From NCBI GenBank assembly GCA_964502775.1, contig CAZCYE010000044.1, positions 1-13,000 of the forward strand: DNA of 13,000 nucleotides. Direction: 5' to 3'. The translations under genes were made by a program, and so were the position numbers. The notes beneath the pieces were generated by a model. The model ran no database searches and had not been told where the DNA came from. It saw only the letters and a program-made list of their open reading frames with translations. Shown in pieces: positions 6,652 through 13,000 of the stretch (position 1 is the stretch's first letter; every line of letters begins with the position of its first letter). Origin of the DNA: CAZCYE01 sp964502775 (GTDB taxonomy: Bacteria > Actinomycetota > Acidimicrobiia > IMCC26256 > PALSA-555).

Positions 6652-7136
6652 TCGGCTCCGGGCCCGAAGCGATCCACGAGTCGCTTGGCGACGAGCGGCG
6701 GGACCATGCTCGAGATGTCGCCGCCGAACCGGGCGACCTCACGGACGAGGCTCGACGACAGGAACGAGTACTGCGGGCTCGTGGAGATGAAGAAGGTGTC
6801 GATCTCGGAGAGCTGTTGGTTCATCTGGGCCATCTGGAGCTCGTAGTCGAAGTCGGAGATGGCGCGCAGCCCCTTGACGATGGCGCTCGCACCATGCTCG
6901 CGGGCGAACTCCACCAGGAGCCCCTTGAAGGAGTCGATGCGGACGTTGCCCAAGTGCGACGTGACCTCGCGCAGCATCTCCTGGCGCTCTTCGAGCGAGA
7001 ACAGCGACTGCGACTTCTGGGGATTGCGGATGACGGCGACGATCACGTCGTCGAAGTGGCGCGCCGTTCGCTCGATGATGTCGATATGCCCGTAGGTGAC
7101 CGGGTCGAACGAGCCGGGGCAGAGCGCGGTGGCCAC
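6648..7136 (-). CDS. coaD: Phosphopantetheine adenylyltransferase
   Basis: Catalyses the penultimate step of coenzyme A synthesis, joining 4'-phosphopantetheine and ATP to form dephospho-CoA. The 162-residue product has the nucleotidyltransferase loop CPGSFDPVTYGH (residues 6-17, with TxGH at 14-17), the central KGLRAISDFDYELQMAQMN segment that binds pantetheine, and the second ATP motif SSSLVRE at 127-133. I place the start at the GTG at 7136, because it gives the normal family length and has AGAGGAG eight bases upstream. An ATG at 7154 is in frame but would itself contain that ribosome site. The TGA overlaps the SepIVA-like start (ATGA). The gene is 62 bp behind rsmD, as in many bacteria. 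Confidence 0.96.
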   Translation of the reverse strand: MATALCPGSFDPVTYGHIDIIERTARHFDDVIVAVIRNPQKSQSLFSLEERQEMLREVTSHLGNVRIDSFKGLLVEFAREHGASAIVKGLRAISDFDYELQMAQMNQQLSEIDTFFISTSPQYSFLSSSLVREVARFGGDISSMVPPLVAKRLVDRFGPGAE

Positions 7137-7144
7137 GCCGGGTG

Positions 7145-7151
7145 CTCCTCT
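7145..7151 (-). promoter_or_regulatory. Ribosome binding site that decides the coaD start
   Basis: AGAGGAG on the minus strand lies eight nucleotides before the GTG at 7136. It falls inside the codons of the alternative ATG start at 7154, which argues that GTG is the real initiation codon. Confidence 0.7.
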
Positions 7152-7198
7152 CATGCAACGGTTCAGACTCTGGGAACGTTCACGCCCCTTGGGTGGGT

Positions 7199-7789
7199 TC
7201 AAGCCCCCGAGGCGGGCTCTGGATTCGGCGAGACGACACGCAGGGCCACGACGAGCGTATCGCCGTACTTCCGCAGCCACATCCTTTCCCAGCCCGACGG
7301 TACGGAAGGGTCCGTGCCCCGACCGCCCTCGAGCACGACCACTGCGCCCGGGGCGAGCCAGCCCGGGCGCGCCAGGGCGTGTACGACCATGTCGAGCGCC
7401 CCGACCAGGTCGTACGGGGGGTCCGCGACGACGAGGTCGAACGGGGCATCGGCGGGGGGCTCACGCCGGAGGAACGCCTCCACGCTCGCGGCCACCACGC
7501 GCACCCGCTCATCGAGGCGCGCCGTGGCCACGTTGTGCCGGCAGCTCTCGAGGCCGGCTCGGTCATGCTCCACGAGCACCACGGCTCCGGCGCCTCGCGA
7601 CGCGGCCTCGATGCCCAGCGCCCCGCTCCCCGCGTAGAGGTCGAGGACGGATGCTTGGGACACGACCTCGTCCCCCAGCGCCGAGAAGACCGCCTCGCGC
7701 ACCCGATCGGTCGTCGGGCGGATCCCGGCCGGGGCCCTCAAGCGCAGCCCGCCCGCAGTTCCCGCGATCACCCGGAGCCGGCGCGCCAT
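7199..7789 (-). CDS. rsmD: 16S rRNA (guanine966-N2)-methyltransferase RsmD
   Basis: SAM-dependent methyltransferase that modifies G966 in 16S rRNA of the small ribosomal subunit. The 196-residue protein starts RRLRVIAGTAGGLRL and has PTTDRVREAVFSAL (25-38), both typical of RsmD. The SAM-binding motif I is DLYAGSGALGIEA at 50-62, and the catalytic motif IV is DPPY at 123-126. The ATG at 7789 follows GGAGA by a short spacer. It lies 15 bp after recG and 62 bp before coaD; the rsmD-coaD pair is widely conserved. A 62-bp gap follows the gene, with no hairpin I would call a terminator. Confidence 0.96.
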   Translation of the reverse strand: MARRLRVIAGTAGGLRLRAPAGIRPTTDRVREAVFSALGDEVVSQASVLDLYAGSGALGIEAASRGAGAVVLVEHDRAGLESCRHNVATARLDERVRVVAASVEAFLRREPPADAPFDLVVADPPYDLVGALDMVVHALARPGWLAPGAVVVLEGGRGTDPSVPSGWERMWLRKYGDTLVVALRVVSPNPEPASGA

Positions 7790-7804
7790 CGAATTCTCCT
7801 CGAT

Positions 7805-9931
7805 TCAGCTCTTGAACAGGTACTCGACGGCATCGCCGAGCAGGTCCTCGACCTCCTCGCGCAGCTGCGCGTGGGCATCGAGGTCGGGATCCCGGTCCAG
7901 CAGCGAGACGACCGCCGCGCGCGCTGCCACGACGACGGGCTCGTCGCGGGGAAGCTCCCCCAACTTGAGGTCACTGAAACCGGCCTGACGCTCACCGAAC
8001 ACCTCGCCCGCCCGCCGGATCTCGAGGTCACGCTCCGCGAGCGCGAACCCGTCGTGCGACTCGCGCATCGCGGCGAGGCGAGCCTCACCTTCGGCGGTGA
8101 CGGGCTCCGCGAGCAAGAAGCAGTGCGACGGGTGCGGACCCCGACCAATGCGGCCCCGGAGCTGGTGGAGCTGGAGCAGGCCGAAGCGGTCGGCGTCCTC
8201 GACCACCATCACGGTGGCATTCGCGACGTCGATGCCAACCTCGATCACCGTCGTGGCCACCAGCACGTCGACGAGGCCGCCGCGGAAGCGCGCCATGACC
8301 TCCTCCTTCTCGGTGGGCGGGAGCTGGCCGTGGAGCAGGCCCAGCCGCAAGCCGCGCAGCTCCTCGGCCGCGAGTCGCTCGTACTCCTGCGTGGCCGCAC
8401 GCGCCGCGGTGCGCTCCGATCCCTCGACGAGCGCGCACACCACGTAGGCCTGCCGCCCTGATGCCACCTCGGCCCGGAGCCGCTCGTACACGGACGCGCG
8501 CTCGAGGGGGCTGGGGCCCACGACCTCAGTGCTGACGCCGGCTCGGTCCGAGGGCAGCTCGCGCAGCTCGGAACGATCGAGGTCGCCGTAGATGAGCATG
8601 GCCGCGGTGCGCGGGATGGGAGTCGCGGTCATCACCAGCACGTCCGGCAACGTTCCCTTGCCTCGAAGCAGCTCGCGCTGCTCCACCCCGAAGCGGTGCT
8701 GTTCGTCGACGACGGCGAACCCGAGACGCGCGAACTCCACCCGCTCGGCGATCAGGGCGTGCGTCCCGACCACGACATCGATGGTGCCGACGCGCAGGCC
8801 GTCGAGGATCGCACGCCGCTCAGCCGCGGCGGTCCGGCTCGTGAGCAGCGCTACCCCGAGCGGGCGCTCCCCGAGCAGGCTCCCGGGCTCGGAGACGGTG
8901 AGGCCGGCGAGGAGCTCGCGCACCGTGAGGGCGTGCTGCTCGGCGAGCACCTCGGTCGGCGCCATGAACGCGGCCTGGTAACCGCCCTGCACAGCCATGA
9001 GCGCGGCGGCCAGCGCCACCACCGTCTTTCCCGAGCCCACCTCACCCTGGAGGAGTCGATGCATCGGCCACGGCGCCACGAGATCGTCGCGGATCTCGGC
9101 GACGACCTGGCGCTGCGCCGCGGTGAGCTCGAACGGCAGGTGCGCGATGAACGCGTCGACGAGGGGCCCGTCGACCTGGTGCTCGATTCCACCTCCCTCG
9201 CGCTCCACCTGGCGCTTTCGGGCCACGAGGCCCACTTGCATGCGCAGGAACTCGTCGAACTTGAGCCGCGCCCGCGCGAGCTTGATCTGGCCCGTGTCGG
9301 TCGGCCGGTGGATCCACTCATAGGCATGCGTTCGGTCGGTGAGGCCCTCCGACGCGAGGGTCGTGTCGTCGAGCGGGTCGGCGAAGCCTCGGGCTCGCGT
9401 GCGTTCGAGCGCGGCACCCACGAGTCGGCGGAGCTGCCAGCTGTGGATCCCGGCCCGCCCCGATTGCGGGTACACGGGCAGGAGCACACCGGTGGTCGCC
9501 TCCCGGCTCGTCCCCAACACGTCGAGGGCCGGGTTCACCATCTGGCGCCGCCCGCGGTAGTGGTCGACGCGACCGAAGACCGACACCTCGGTACCCACCT
9601 CGATCCGGGCGCGGTACTCCTGGTTGAAGTACACGAGCCGGAGGTACGACGTCTGGTCGAACAGCTCGATCTCCACGAACGGTCGTCGCCGGGGAGGGCG
9701 GCGCACCGCCACCTTCTTGACCTCGCCGAAGACCGTGGCCTCCTCGCCCACCGCCAGGCTCGCGATCTCGACCACGTTCGTGCGGTCGTGGTAGCGGCGA
9801 GGGAAGTGCTCGACCAGGTCGAGCACGCTCACGATGCCCATCTCCTCCAATTGGGCGGCCAGCTTCGGGCCGACATCGCGTAGGGCGGCCACCGGCTTGC
9901 CGGCCAGCTCACGCAGTGTGAGTCCGGGCAC
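7805..9931 (-). CDS. recG: ATP-dependent DNA helicase RecG
   Basis: RecG is a branched-DNA translocase that remodels stalled forks and Holliday junctions. The 708-residue protein has an N-terminal wedge/OB region (about 1-180, with DLVEHFPRRYHDR near 38-50 and the FGRVDHYRGRRQMVNP segment). The helicase core follows: Walker A GEVGSGKT at 296-303, the DEQH box at 409-412 with HRFGVEQR behind it, and TATPIPRT at 435-442. The C-terminal motifs are ATTVIEVGIDVANATVMVVEDADRFG-like and QLRGRIGRG, followed by the RecG-specific tail (LEIRRAGEVFGERQAG). The length is normal for the family. The start is a GTG at 9931 sharing one base with the TAG of the upstream gene, so it is probably translated by re-initiation. 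recG next to a DAK2/YloV gene is a familiar arrangement. Confidence 0.97.
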   Translation of the reverse strand: MPGLTLRELAGKPVAALRDVGPKLAAQLEEMGIVSVLDLVEHFPRRYHDRTNVVEIASLAVGEEATVFGEVKKVAVRRPPRRRPFVEIELFDQTSYLRLVYFNQEYRARIEVGTEVSVFGRVDHYRGRRQMVNPALDVLGTSREATTGVLLPVYPQSGRAGIHSWQLRRLVGAALERTRARGFADPLDDTTLASEGLTDRTHAYEWIHRPTDTGQIKLARARLKFDEFLRMQVGLVARKRQVEREGGGIEHQVDGPLVDAFIAHLPFELTAAQRQVVAEIRDDLVAPWPMHRLLQGEVGSGKTVVALAAALMAVQGGYQAAFMAPTEVLAEQHALTVRELLAGLTVSEPGSLLGERPLGVALLTSRTAAAERRAILDGLRVGTIDVVVGTHALIAERVEFARLGFAVVDEQHRFGVEQRELLRGKGTLPDVLVMTATPIPRTAAMLIYGDLDRSELRELPSDRAGVSTEVVGPSPLERASVYERLRAEVASGRQAYVVCALVEGSERTAARAATQEYERLAAEELRGLRLGLLHGQLPPTEKEEVMARFRGGLVDVLVATTVIEVGIDVANATVMVVEDADRFGLLQLHQLRGRIGRGPHPSHCFLLAEPVTAEGEARLAAMRESHDGFALAERDLEIRRAGEVFGERQAGFSDLKLGELPRDEPVVVAARAAVVSLLDRDPDLDAHAQLREEVEDLLGDAVEYLFKS

Positions 9932-11646
9932 TACTCCACGCCGATGAGATACGGGTACAGCGGTTGCTCACCTCCGTGCACCTCGAGCTCGACGTGAGGG
10001 CTCGATCGCCCGAGGTGGTTGCGCAGCCGCTCGGTCTCCGCCGGGCGGGCGTCCGTGCCGACGACCACGGTGACCAACTCGCTCGACGCGTCCACCAACC
10101 GCTCGCACAACGCGATCGCGGCGTCGGCCGCCGATCCGGCAACGGCCACCACACCGTCTGAGGTCAGCGCGATCCAGTCCCCCTCGGCGATCGGTCCGCA
10201 CGACGCCACCCCGGCGCGTACCGCGCGCGTGACCTCACCGGCGCGCACGCCCGCGGCGGCCCCCGTCATCGCGGCGACGTTGGCCGCCACGTCGGCCCCG
10301 GGGTCGTAGGCGACGAGCGCCGCCAGGCCTTCCACGACCGCGCGCGTCGGCACCACGGCCACGGGGCGCGGCGACAGATCGTCGAGCTGGCCCGCGACTC
10401 CCACGATGTTGGCGTTGTTGGGGAGCACCACCACCGCGTCCCCGGGTGCCCTGGTGACCGCGGCGAGGATCTCGGCGGTCGACGGGTTCATGGACTGCCC
10501 ACCCATCACGATCTCGTGCACGCCGACGCTCCGCAGCAGTCGGTGCACACCGTCACCGGCCGCCACCGCGACCACGCCGGTGACCACCTGGTGGCGGCCG
10601 TCGTCGCCGCCTTGGGGACCGGCGGCAGCGTGGACACCGTGGCCAGCGTGGACGGCGTTCGTGTCGTGCATGTCGTGCGCGTCGTGCGAATGGGCGTCGA
10701 GGAGCTCCGAGAGGTCGGTCACGTTGATGCTCGAGGGAGTGCCGGCCGCGCGTGCGAGCCGGATCGCGGCGTCGACGTCGTCGGTGTGGACGTGGCAGTT
10801 CCATGTCCGGTCCCCACCCACCACCACGACCGAGTCCCCGATCGTTCCCCACTGCACCTTGAAGTCGGCCACGGCGTCCCCGGGGGCGTCGAGGAACAGC
10901 ATCACCTCGTAGCGCCCGCCGCCCACCCCGTGTGCGTGGTCGAGCGCTCCGAGGTGCGGCATCGCGACGATCGCCGGCTTGGGCAGGCCCCGCCCGTCGA
11001 CCACGTGGAGCAACGCGTCGACGAGGAGGGCGAAACCCAAACCACCGGCATCCACGACGCCGGCGGCGGCGAGCACGTCGAGGAGCTCGGGCGTGCGGTC
11101 CACGGCTTCGTGCACGGCACGCGACGTGCGGTCGAGCAGCTCGACGAGTGTCTCCACATCCTCGCCCGTTCCACCGGCACTTGCCGCGTCGGCGGCCGCG
11201 CGCGCAACGGTGAGGATCGTTCCCTCCACGGGCTCGAGCACCGCGTCGTCGGCCGCGGCGGACGCGCGGCGCAACCCGGCCGCGAGGTCGGGCGCGCGCA
11301 CGGCATCACGCTCGCCCACCACCTCCACGAGCCCCCTGAGGATCTGCGACAGGATGACGCCCGAGTTCCCGCGCGCGCCCATGAGCGATCCGTGGGCGAG
11401 CGCCCGGCACACCTCGACCATCGACGGGTGCGCGCCGCGCGTAGTCGACGCCGAGGCTGGAGTCTCCACCTCACCCAGCTCCGCCACCACCGCCTCCATC
11501 GTGAGCGCCATGTTCGTACCCGTGTCCCCGTCGGGCACCGGGTAGACGTTCAGCCGGTTCAGCTCGTCCTGGTGCATGCGCAGCACGTCGCGGTAGGCGA
11601 TCGCGGCCCGGGCGAGTGCGGGGGCGTCCAGCACGTCGAGGGCCAC
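9931..11646 (-). CDS. DAK2-domain protein, FakA/YloV-like (possible fatty acid kinase subunit)
   Basis: FakA in Firmicutes phosphorylates fatty acids bound to FakB. Actinobacterial relatives sit beside recG and rpmB but their substrate is less clear. The 571-residue product has an N-terminal DhaL-like nucleotide domain (about 1-200) with VYPVPDGDTGTNM, where Asp39, Asp41 and Asn45 are expected to hold ATP and Mg. It also has GSLMGARGNSGVILSQILRG and the GVVDAGGLGF segment. The central domain contains CHVHTDD, equivalent to the HxH zinc ligands of FakA. The cysteine usually expected in a GYCTEF-type motif is replaced: here it reads RYEVMLF. A His-rich linker (319-352) leads to a C-terminal domain with MGGQSMNPSTAEIL and LPNNANI. 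The GTG at 11646 gives the usual N-terminus. An alternative GTG lies at 11673. No FakB gene is in the window. Confidence 0.9.
   Translation of the reverse strand: MALDVLDAPALARAAIAYRDVLRMHQDELNRLNVYPVPDGDTGTNMALTMEAVVAELGEVETPASASTTRGAHPSMVEVCRALAHGSLMGARGNSGVILSQILRGLVEVVGERDAVRAPDLAAGLRRASAAADDAVLEPVEGTILTVARAAADAASAGGTGEDVETLVELLDRTSRAVHEAVDRTPELLDVLAAAGVVDAGGLGFALLVDALLHVVDGRGLPKPAIVAMPHLGALDHAHGVGGGRYEVMLFLDAPGDAVADFKVQWGTIGDSVVVVGGDRTWNCHVHTDDVDAAIRLARAAGTPSSINVTDLSELLDAHSHDAHDMHDTNAVHAGHGVHAAAGPQGGDDGRHQVVTGVVAVAAGDGVHRLLRSVGVHEIVMGGQSMNPSTAEILAAVTRAPGDAVVVLPNNANIVGVAGQLDDLSPRPVAVVPTRAVVEGLAALVAYDPGADVAANVAAMTGAAAGVRAGEVTRAVRAGVASCGPIAEGDWIALTSDGVVAVAGSAADAAIALCERLVDASSELVTVVVGTDARPAETERLRNHLGRSSPHVELEVHGGEQPLYPYLIGVE
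10630..10689 (-). repeat. 9-bp-period repeat encoding a His-x-x array in the FakA-like protein
   Basis: Units of GTCGTGCnn recur three times at 10663-10689, and GTGGnnnnC-type units recur three times at 10630-10656, all in the same 9-bp rhythm. Read on the minus strand they encode residues 320-339, with His at 321, 324, 327, 333, 336 and 339, and Asn at 330 where the pattern would predict His. Further His occur at 319 and 352. The array lies in the linker between the central and C-terminal domains. Confidence 0.85.
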
Positions 11647-11653
11647 GCGCGGG

Positions 11654-11659
11654 ATCGTA
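11654..11659 (-). promoter_or_regulatory. -10 box (TACGAT) positioned for a leaderless FakA-like transcript
   Basis: On the minus strand TACGAT is followed by exactly seven nucleotides and then the GTG at 11646. That is the spacing expected if transcription starts at the first base of the start codon. No Shine-Dalgarno sequence precedes this GTG, which fits leaderless initiation, common in actinobacteria. No good -35 is visible. The box is part of a 13-mer shared with the smc upstream region. Confidence 0.5.
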
Positions 11660-11702
11660 GTGTTGGTGCGCACGGCCGTCTCGTGGCGGCGCGGTACCCG
11701 CT

Positions 11703-11733
11703 GGTATCGTGGCCCGTTCGCTCGCCCGTCCCC
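11703..11733 (+). promoter_or_regulatory. Candidate rpmB promoter: extended -10 (TGGTATCGT) plus conserved start region
   Basis: Within the 133-bp divergent gap, TATCGT at 11705-11710 has the TG extension one base upstream. The 23 bp after it (11711-11733) closely resemble those after the pckG -10 box: GGCCC, one variable base, TTCGCT, then CCGTCCCC after a short variable gap. No clear -35 is seen. The transcript leader would be about 60 nt. It holds a small CCCC/GGGG pairing (11753-11756 with 11765-11768) next to the AGGAG ribosome site. Confidence 0.5.
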
Positions 11734-11779
11734 GTTGTTTGCCCGTTGGCGTCCCCATGTCGGCGGGGCAGGAGTCTCG

Positions 11780-11968
11780 ATGGCACTGGTCTGTGACGTA
11801 TGCGGCAAACGGCCGCACTTCGGCATGCGCCTGAGCCACTCGCACCGGCGCACCAAGCGGCGCTGGAACCCCAACGTGCAGCGGGTGCGCGCGCTGGTGA
11901 ACGGAACGCCCAAGCGCCTCCACGTGTGCACCTCCTGTCTCAAGGCGGGCAAGGTGCTCAAGCCGTGA
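11780..11968 (+). CDS. rpmB: 50S ribosomal protein L28
   Basis: Structural protein of the large ribosomal subunit. The 62-residue product begins MALVCDVCGKRPHFG and contains SHSHRRTKRRWNPNVQRV, both diagnostic for L28. It carries two cysteine pairs, CDVC at 5-8 and CTSC near 51-54, so it is the zinc-binding form, like L32 in this window. The ATG at 11780 follows AGGAG by a short spacer. An upstream in-frame ATG at 11660 would read through the promoter region and is rejected. It is transcribed divergently from the FakA-like gene, a conserved pairing, and is followed 37 bp later by the small cold-shock-like gene, probably on the same message. Confidence 0.97.
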   Translation: MALVCDVCGKRPHFGMRLSHSHRRTKRRWNPNVQRVRALVNGTPKRLHVCTSCLKAGKVLKP

Positions 11969-12005
11969 GCAGCCTCACAGTGGGCTCCTGAGGACGCGCT
12001 GAGCC

Positions 12006-12233
12006 GTGCAAGGAGTGGTTCGCACCTTCGATCCCGACACCGGTGAGGGAATCGTGGTGCGCGACACCGACCGCGCCGAGTTGCTCCTCGCCCCCGGAGC
12101 ACTGGAGGGATCCATCTTCCGGCTCCTCCGCCAGGGCCAGCGCGTGAACTTCGAGGTGGATGCGCAGGATCGGGCCATGCGCATCCGCATCGGCTCCGAG
12201 CGCGACATGGGACTCCCGACCGCTCAGATCTGA
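12006..12233 (+). CDS. Small cold-shock-fold-like protein lacking canonical RNP aromatics
   Basis: The 75-residue product lines up with cold-shock domains along its length. VVRTFDPDTGEGIVV corresponds to the CspA segment containing KWFN and KGFGFI. ELLLAPGAL corresponds to the VFVHFSAI region, and LLRQGQRVNFEV to LDEGQKVEFEV. However, RNP1 reads TGEGIV and RNP2 LLLAP, so most aromatic residues that stack on RNA are absent; Phe8 is the only obvious survivor. It may therefore have an OB fold with a different ligand, or bind protein. The start is a GTG at 12006 with a poor ribosome site (GAGGA about 13 nt upstream), which fits coupling to rpmB. A GTG at 12015 is an alternative. Family assignment is by eye from pattern only. 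Confidence 0.65.
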   Translation: MQGVVRTFDPDTGEGIVVRDTDRAELLLAPGALEGSIFRLLRQGQRVNFEVDAQDRAMRIRIGSERDMGLPTAQI

Positions 12234-12256
12234 TCCCGCCGGAGCGTCGTCTCGGA

Positions 12257-12284
12257 TCGACCGGCACGGCTCCGCCGGTACACT
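12257..12284 (+). promoter_or_regulatory. Candidate pckG promoter (TCGACC - 16 bp - TACACT)
   Basis: A -35-like TCGACC at 12257-12262 and a -10-like TACACT at 12279-12284 are separated by 16 bp. Their position, 44 nt before the pckG GTG, is suitable. The following bases (12286-12307) resemble the rpmB start region. Confidence 0.5.
12260..12279. promoter_or_regulatory. Inverted repeat ACCGGC-N8-GCCGGT inside the pckG promoter
   Basis: A perfect 6-bp inverted repeat (12260-12265 and 12274-12279) with an 8-nt centre spans the stretch between the candidate -35 and -10 boxes, touching both. That is a typical site for a dimeric repressor or MerR-type activator. It might also be chance in GC-rich DNA, or a weak hairpin ending the rpmB message, but no T-run follows. 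Confidence 0.4.
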
Positions 12285-12327
12285 CGGCCCCTTCGCTGGC
12301 CGTCCCCCTCGCCTGCTGGGAGTCGTC

Positions 12328-13000
12328 GTGTCGCTGATGGAAGCCCCCACACGGAACGCCAAGTTGGTGCGTTGGGTCGAGGAGATCGCCGCCCGGTGCG
12401 AGCCCGAGGCCGTCCACTGGTGTGACGGATCGGCGAGCGAGTACGAGCTGCTGTGCAAGCAGCTGGTGGAGGCGGGGACGCTCGTGGAGCTCGATCCCAC
12501 CCGTCGGCCCGGCTCCTACTGGGCGTCCACCGACCCCAGCGACGTGGCCCGGGTGGAGGACCGCACATTCATCTGCTCGGAGGATCCGGGCGACGCCGGC
12601 CCCACCAACAACTGGGAAGAGCCCGCCACGATGCGGGCCAAGCTCGACGAGCTGTTCGCCGGGTGCATGCGGGGTCGCACGATGTACGTGGTGCCGTTCA
12701 GCATGGGCCCGTTGGGCTCCCCGCTCTCCTACATCGGCGTCGAGGTCACCGATTCGGCTTACGTGGCCGCCAGCATGCTCGTGATGACCCGCGCCGGCGC
12801 CGGCGCACTCGACGTGCTCGGCGAGGACGGCGAGTTCGTGCCGTGTGTGCACTCGCTGGGCGCGCCGCTCGAGCCCGGCGAGGCCGATGTGGCCTGGCCG
12901 TGCAACCCCGACGAGAAGTGGATCGTGCACTTCCCCGAGACCCGGGAGATCTGGTCGTACGGCTCGGGCTACGGCGGCAACGCGCTGCTGGGCAAGAAGT
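12328..13000 (+). CDS. pckG: Phosphoenolpyruvate carboxykinase, GTP-dependent (N-terminal 224 residues; continues beyond the right edge)
   Basis: Interconverts oxaloacetate and phosphoenolpyruvate with GTP, at the entry to gluconeogenesis. The visible part has the GTP-PEPCK hallmarks in order: RRPGSYWASTDPSDVARVEDRTFICS-like segment near 60-85, GPTNNW, the substrate-binding MYVVPFSMGP followed by GSPLSYIGVEVTDS, and SYGSGYGGNALLGKK at the cut edge, which begins the region leading to the kinase and GTP-binding loops. These motifs are typical of the GTP enzyme, not the ATP one. I chose the GTG at 12328 because GGGAG lies five or six bases upstream. An ATG at 12337 is in frame with a more distant ribosome site. 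It follows the cold-shock-like gene by 94 bp, with a promoter of its own. Confidence 0.97.
   Translation, partial: MSLMEAPTRNAKLVRWVEEIAARCEPEAVHWCDGSASEYELLCKQLVEAGTLVELDPTRRPGSYWASTDPSDVARVEDRTFICSEDPGDAGPTNNWEEPATMRAKLDELFAGCMRGRTMYVVPFSMGPLGSPLSYIGVEVTDSAYVAASMLVMTRAGAGALDVLGEDGEFVPCVHSLGAPLEPGEADVAWPCNPDEKWIVHFPETREIWSYGSGYGGNALLGKK

Noticed and set aside
7174..7181. GAACGTTC palindrome between rsmD and coaD as a possible LexA/SOS box
   Set aside because: Actinobacterial SOS boxes have GAAC and GTTC separated by four bases. Here the halves touch, and the flanking bases are not symmetrical.
7137..7280. Longer coaD N-terminus
   Set aside because: It would add 48 residues unlike any CoaD and run into the rsmD end. 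The GTG at 7136 has a well-placed ribosome site and gives the family length.
7142..9883. Long plus-strand open frames opposite rsmD and recG
   Set aside because: Same GC effect; both are shadows of clearly conserved genes on the minus strand.
11660..11779. Longer rpmB N-terminus from an ATG at 11660
   Set aside because: It crosses the candidate promoter and adds 40 residues not found in L28. The ATG at 11780 has an AGGAG site and the standard L28 start.
9931..12930. A 999-codon open frame on the minus strand through the FakA-like gene
   Set aside because: Only 9931-11646 is the FakA-like protein. The upstream part runs antisense through rpmB, the cold-shock-like gene and pckG and resembles no protein.
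1..13000. CRISPR arrays, tRNA or rRNA genes, insertion sequences, prophage or defence genes
   Set aside because: Nothing on either strand shows direct-repeat spacing, tRNA-like arms, transposase or integrase motifs or terminal inverted repeats. The window is conserved housekeeping DNA.

Overview
This is high-GC (about 70%) core-genome DNA from an actinobacterium. The gene order recG-rsmD-coaD-SepIVA-like-DUF177-rpmF-plsX-acpP-rnc-mutM-acyP-smc matches blocks known from mycobacteria (smc, acylphosphatase, fpg, rnc, DUF177 and SepIVA adjacent). A GTP-type PEP carboxykinase and short TAnnnT promoters point the same way. Extreme GC, the FAS-II genes plsX/acpP inside the cluster and the promoter style make a deep-branching actinobacterium such as an Acidimicrobiia member a reasonable guess; this is inference, because no rRNA is present.

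Layout. Positions 1-11646 form one long minus-strand cluster, read right to left. It starts with a FakA/YloV-like DAK2 protein on what looks like a leaderless transcript. recG (1-bp overlap), rsmD, coaD and a SepIVA-like coiled-coil protein follow. A 9-bp perfect hairpin (6085-6105) separates this from a second block: DUF177/YceD, rpmF, plsX, acpP, rnc, mutM and acyP, mostly overlapping or nearly touching. A 135-bp gap containing a 15-bp tandem repeat with very high G-quadruplex potential precedes smc, which runs off the left edge. A 133-bp divergent promoter region (11647-11779) separates this cluster from plus-strand rpmB, a small cold-shock-fold-like gene, and pckG, which runs off the right edge.

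How the genes fit together. plsX and acpP supply fatty acid and phospholipid synthesis. rpmF, rpmB, rnc and rsmD serve ribosome production and RNA maturation. recG and mutM repair DNA. coaD makes the CoA precursor needed for the acyl carrier prosthetic group. smc and the SepIVA-like protein serve chromosome organisation and septal growth. It reads as a growth-linked housekeeping cluster.

No mobile element, CRISPR array, tRNA, phage gene or defence island is visible, and I found no obviously new system. The points worth a second look are small: the G4 repeat upstream of smc, a short-armed SMC, a His-x-x triplet repeat in the FakA-like protein, a cold-shock-like protein without its RNA-binding aromatics, and two pairs of promoters sharing sequence beyond the -10 box.
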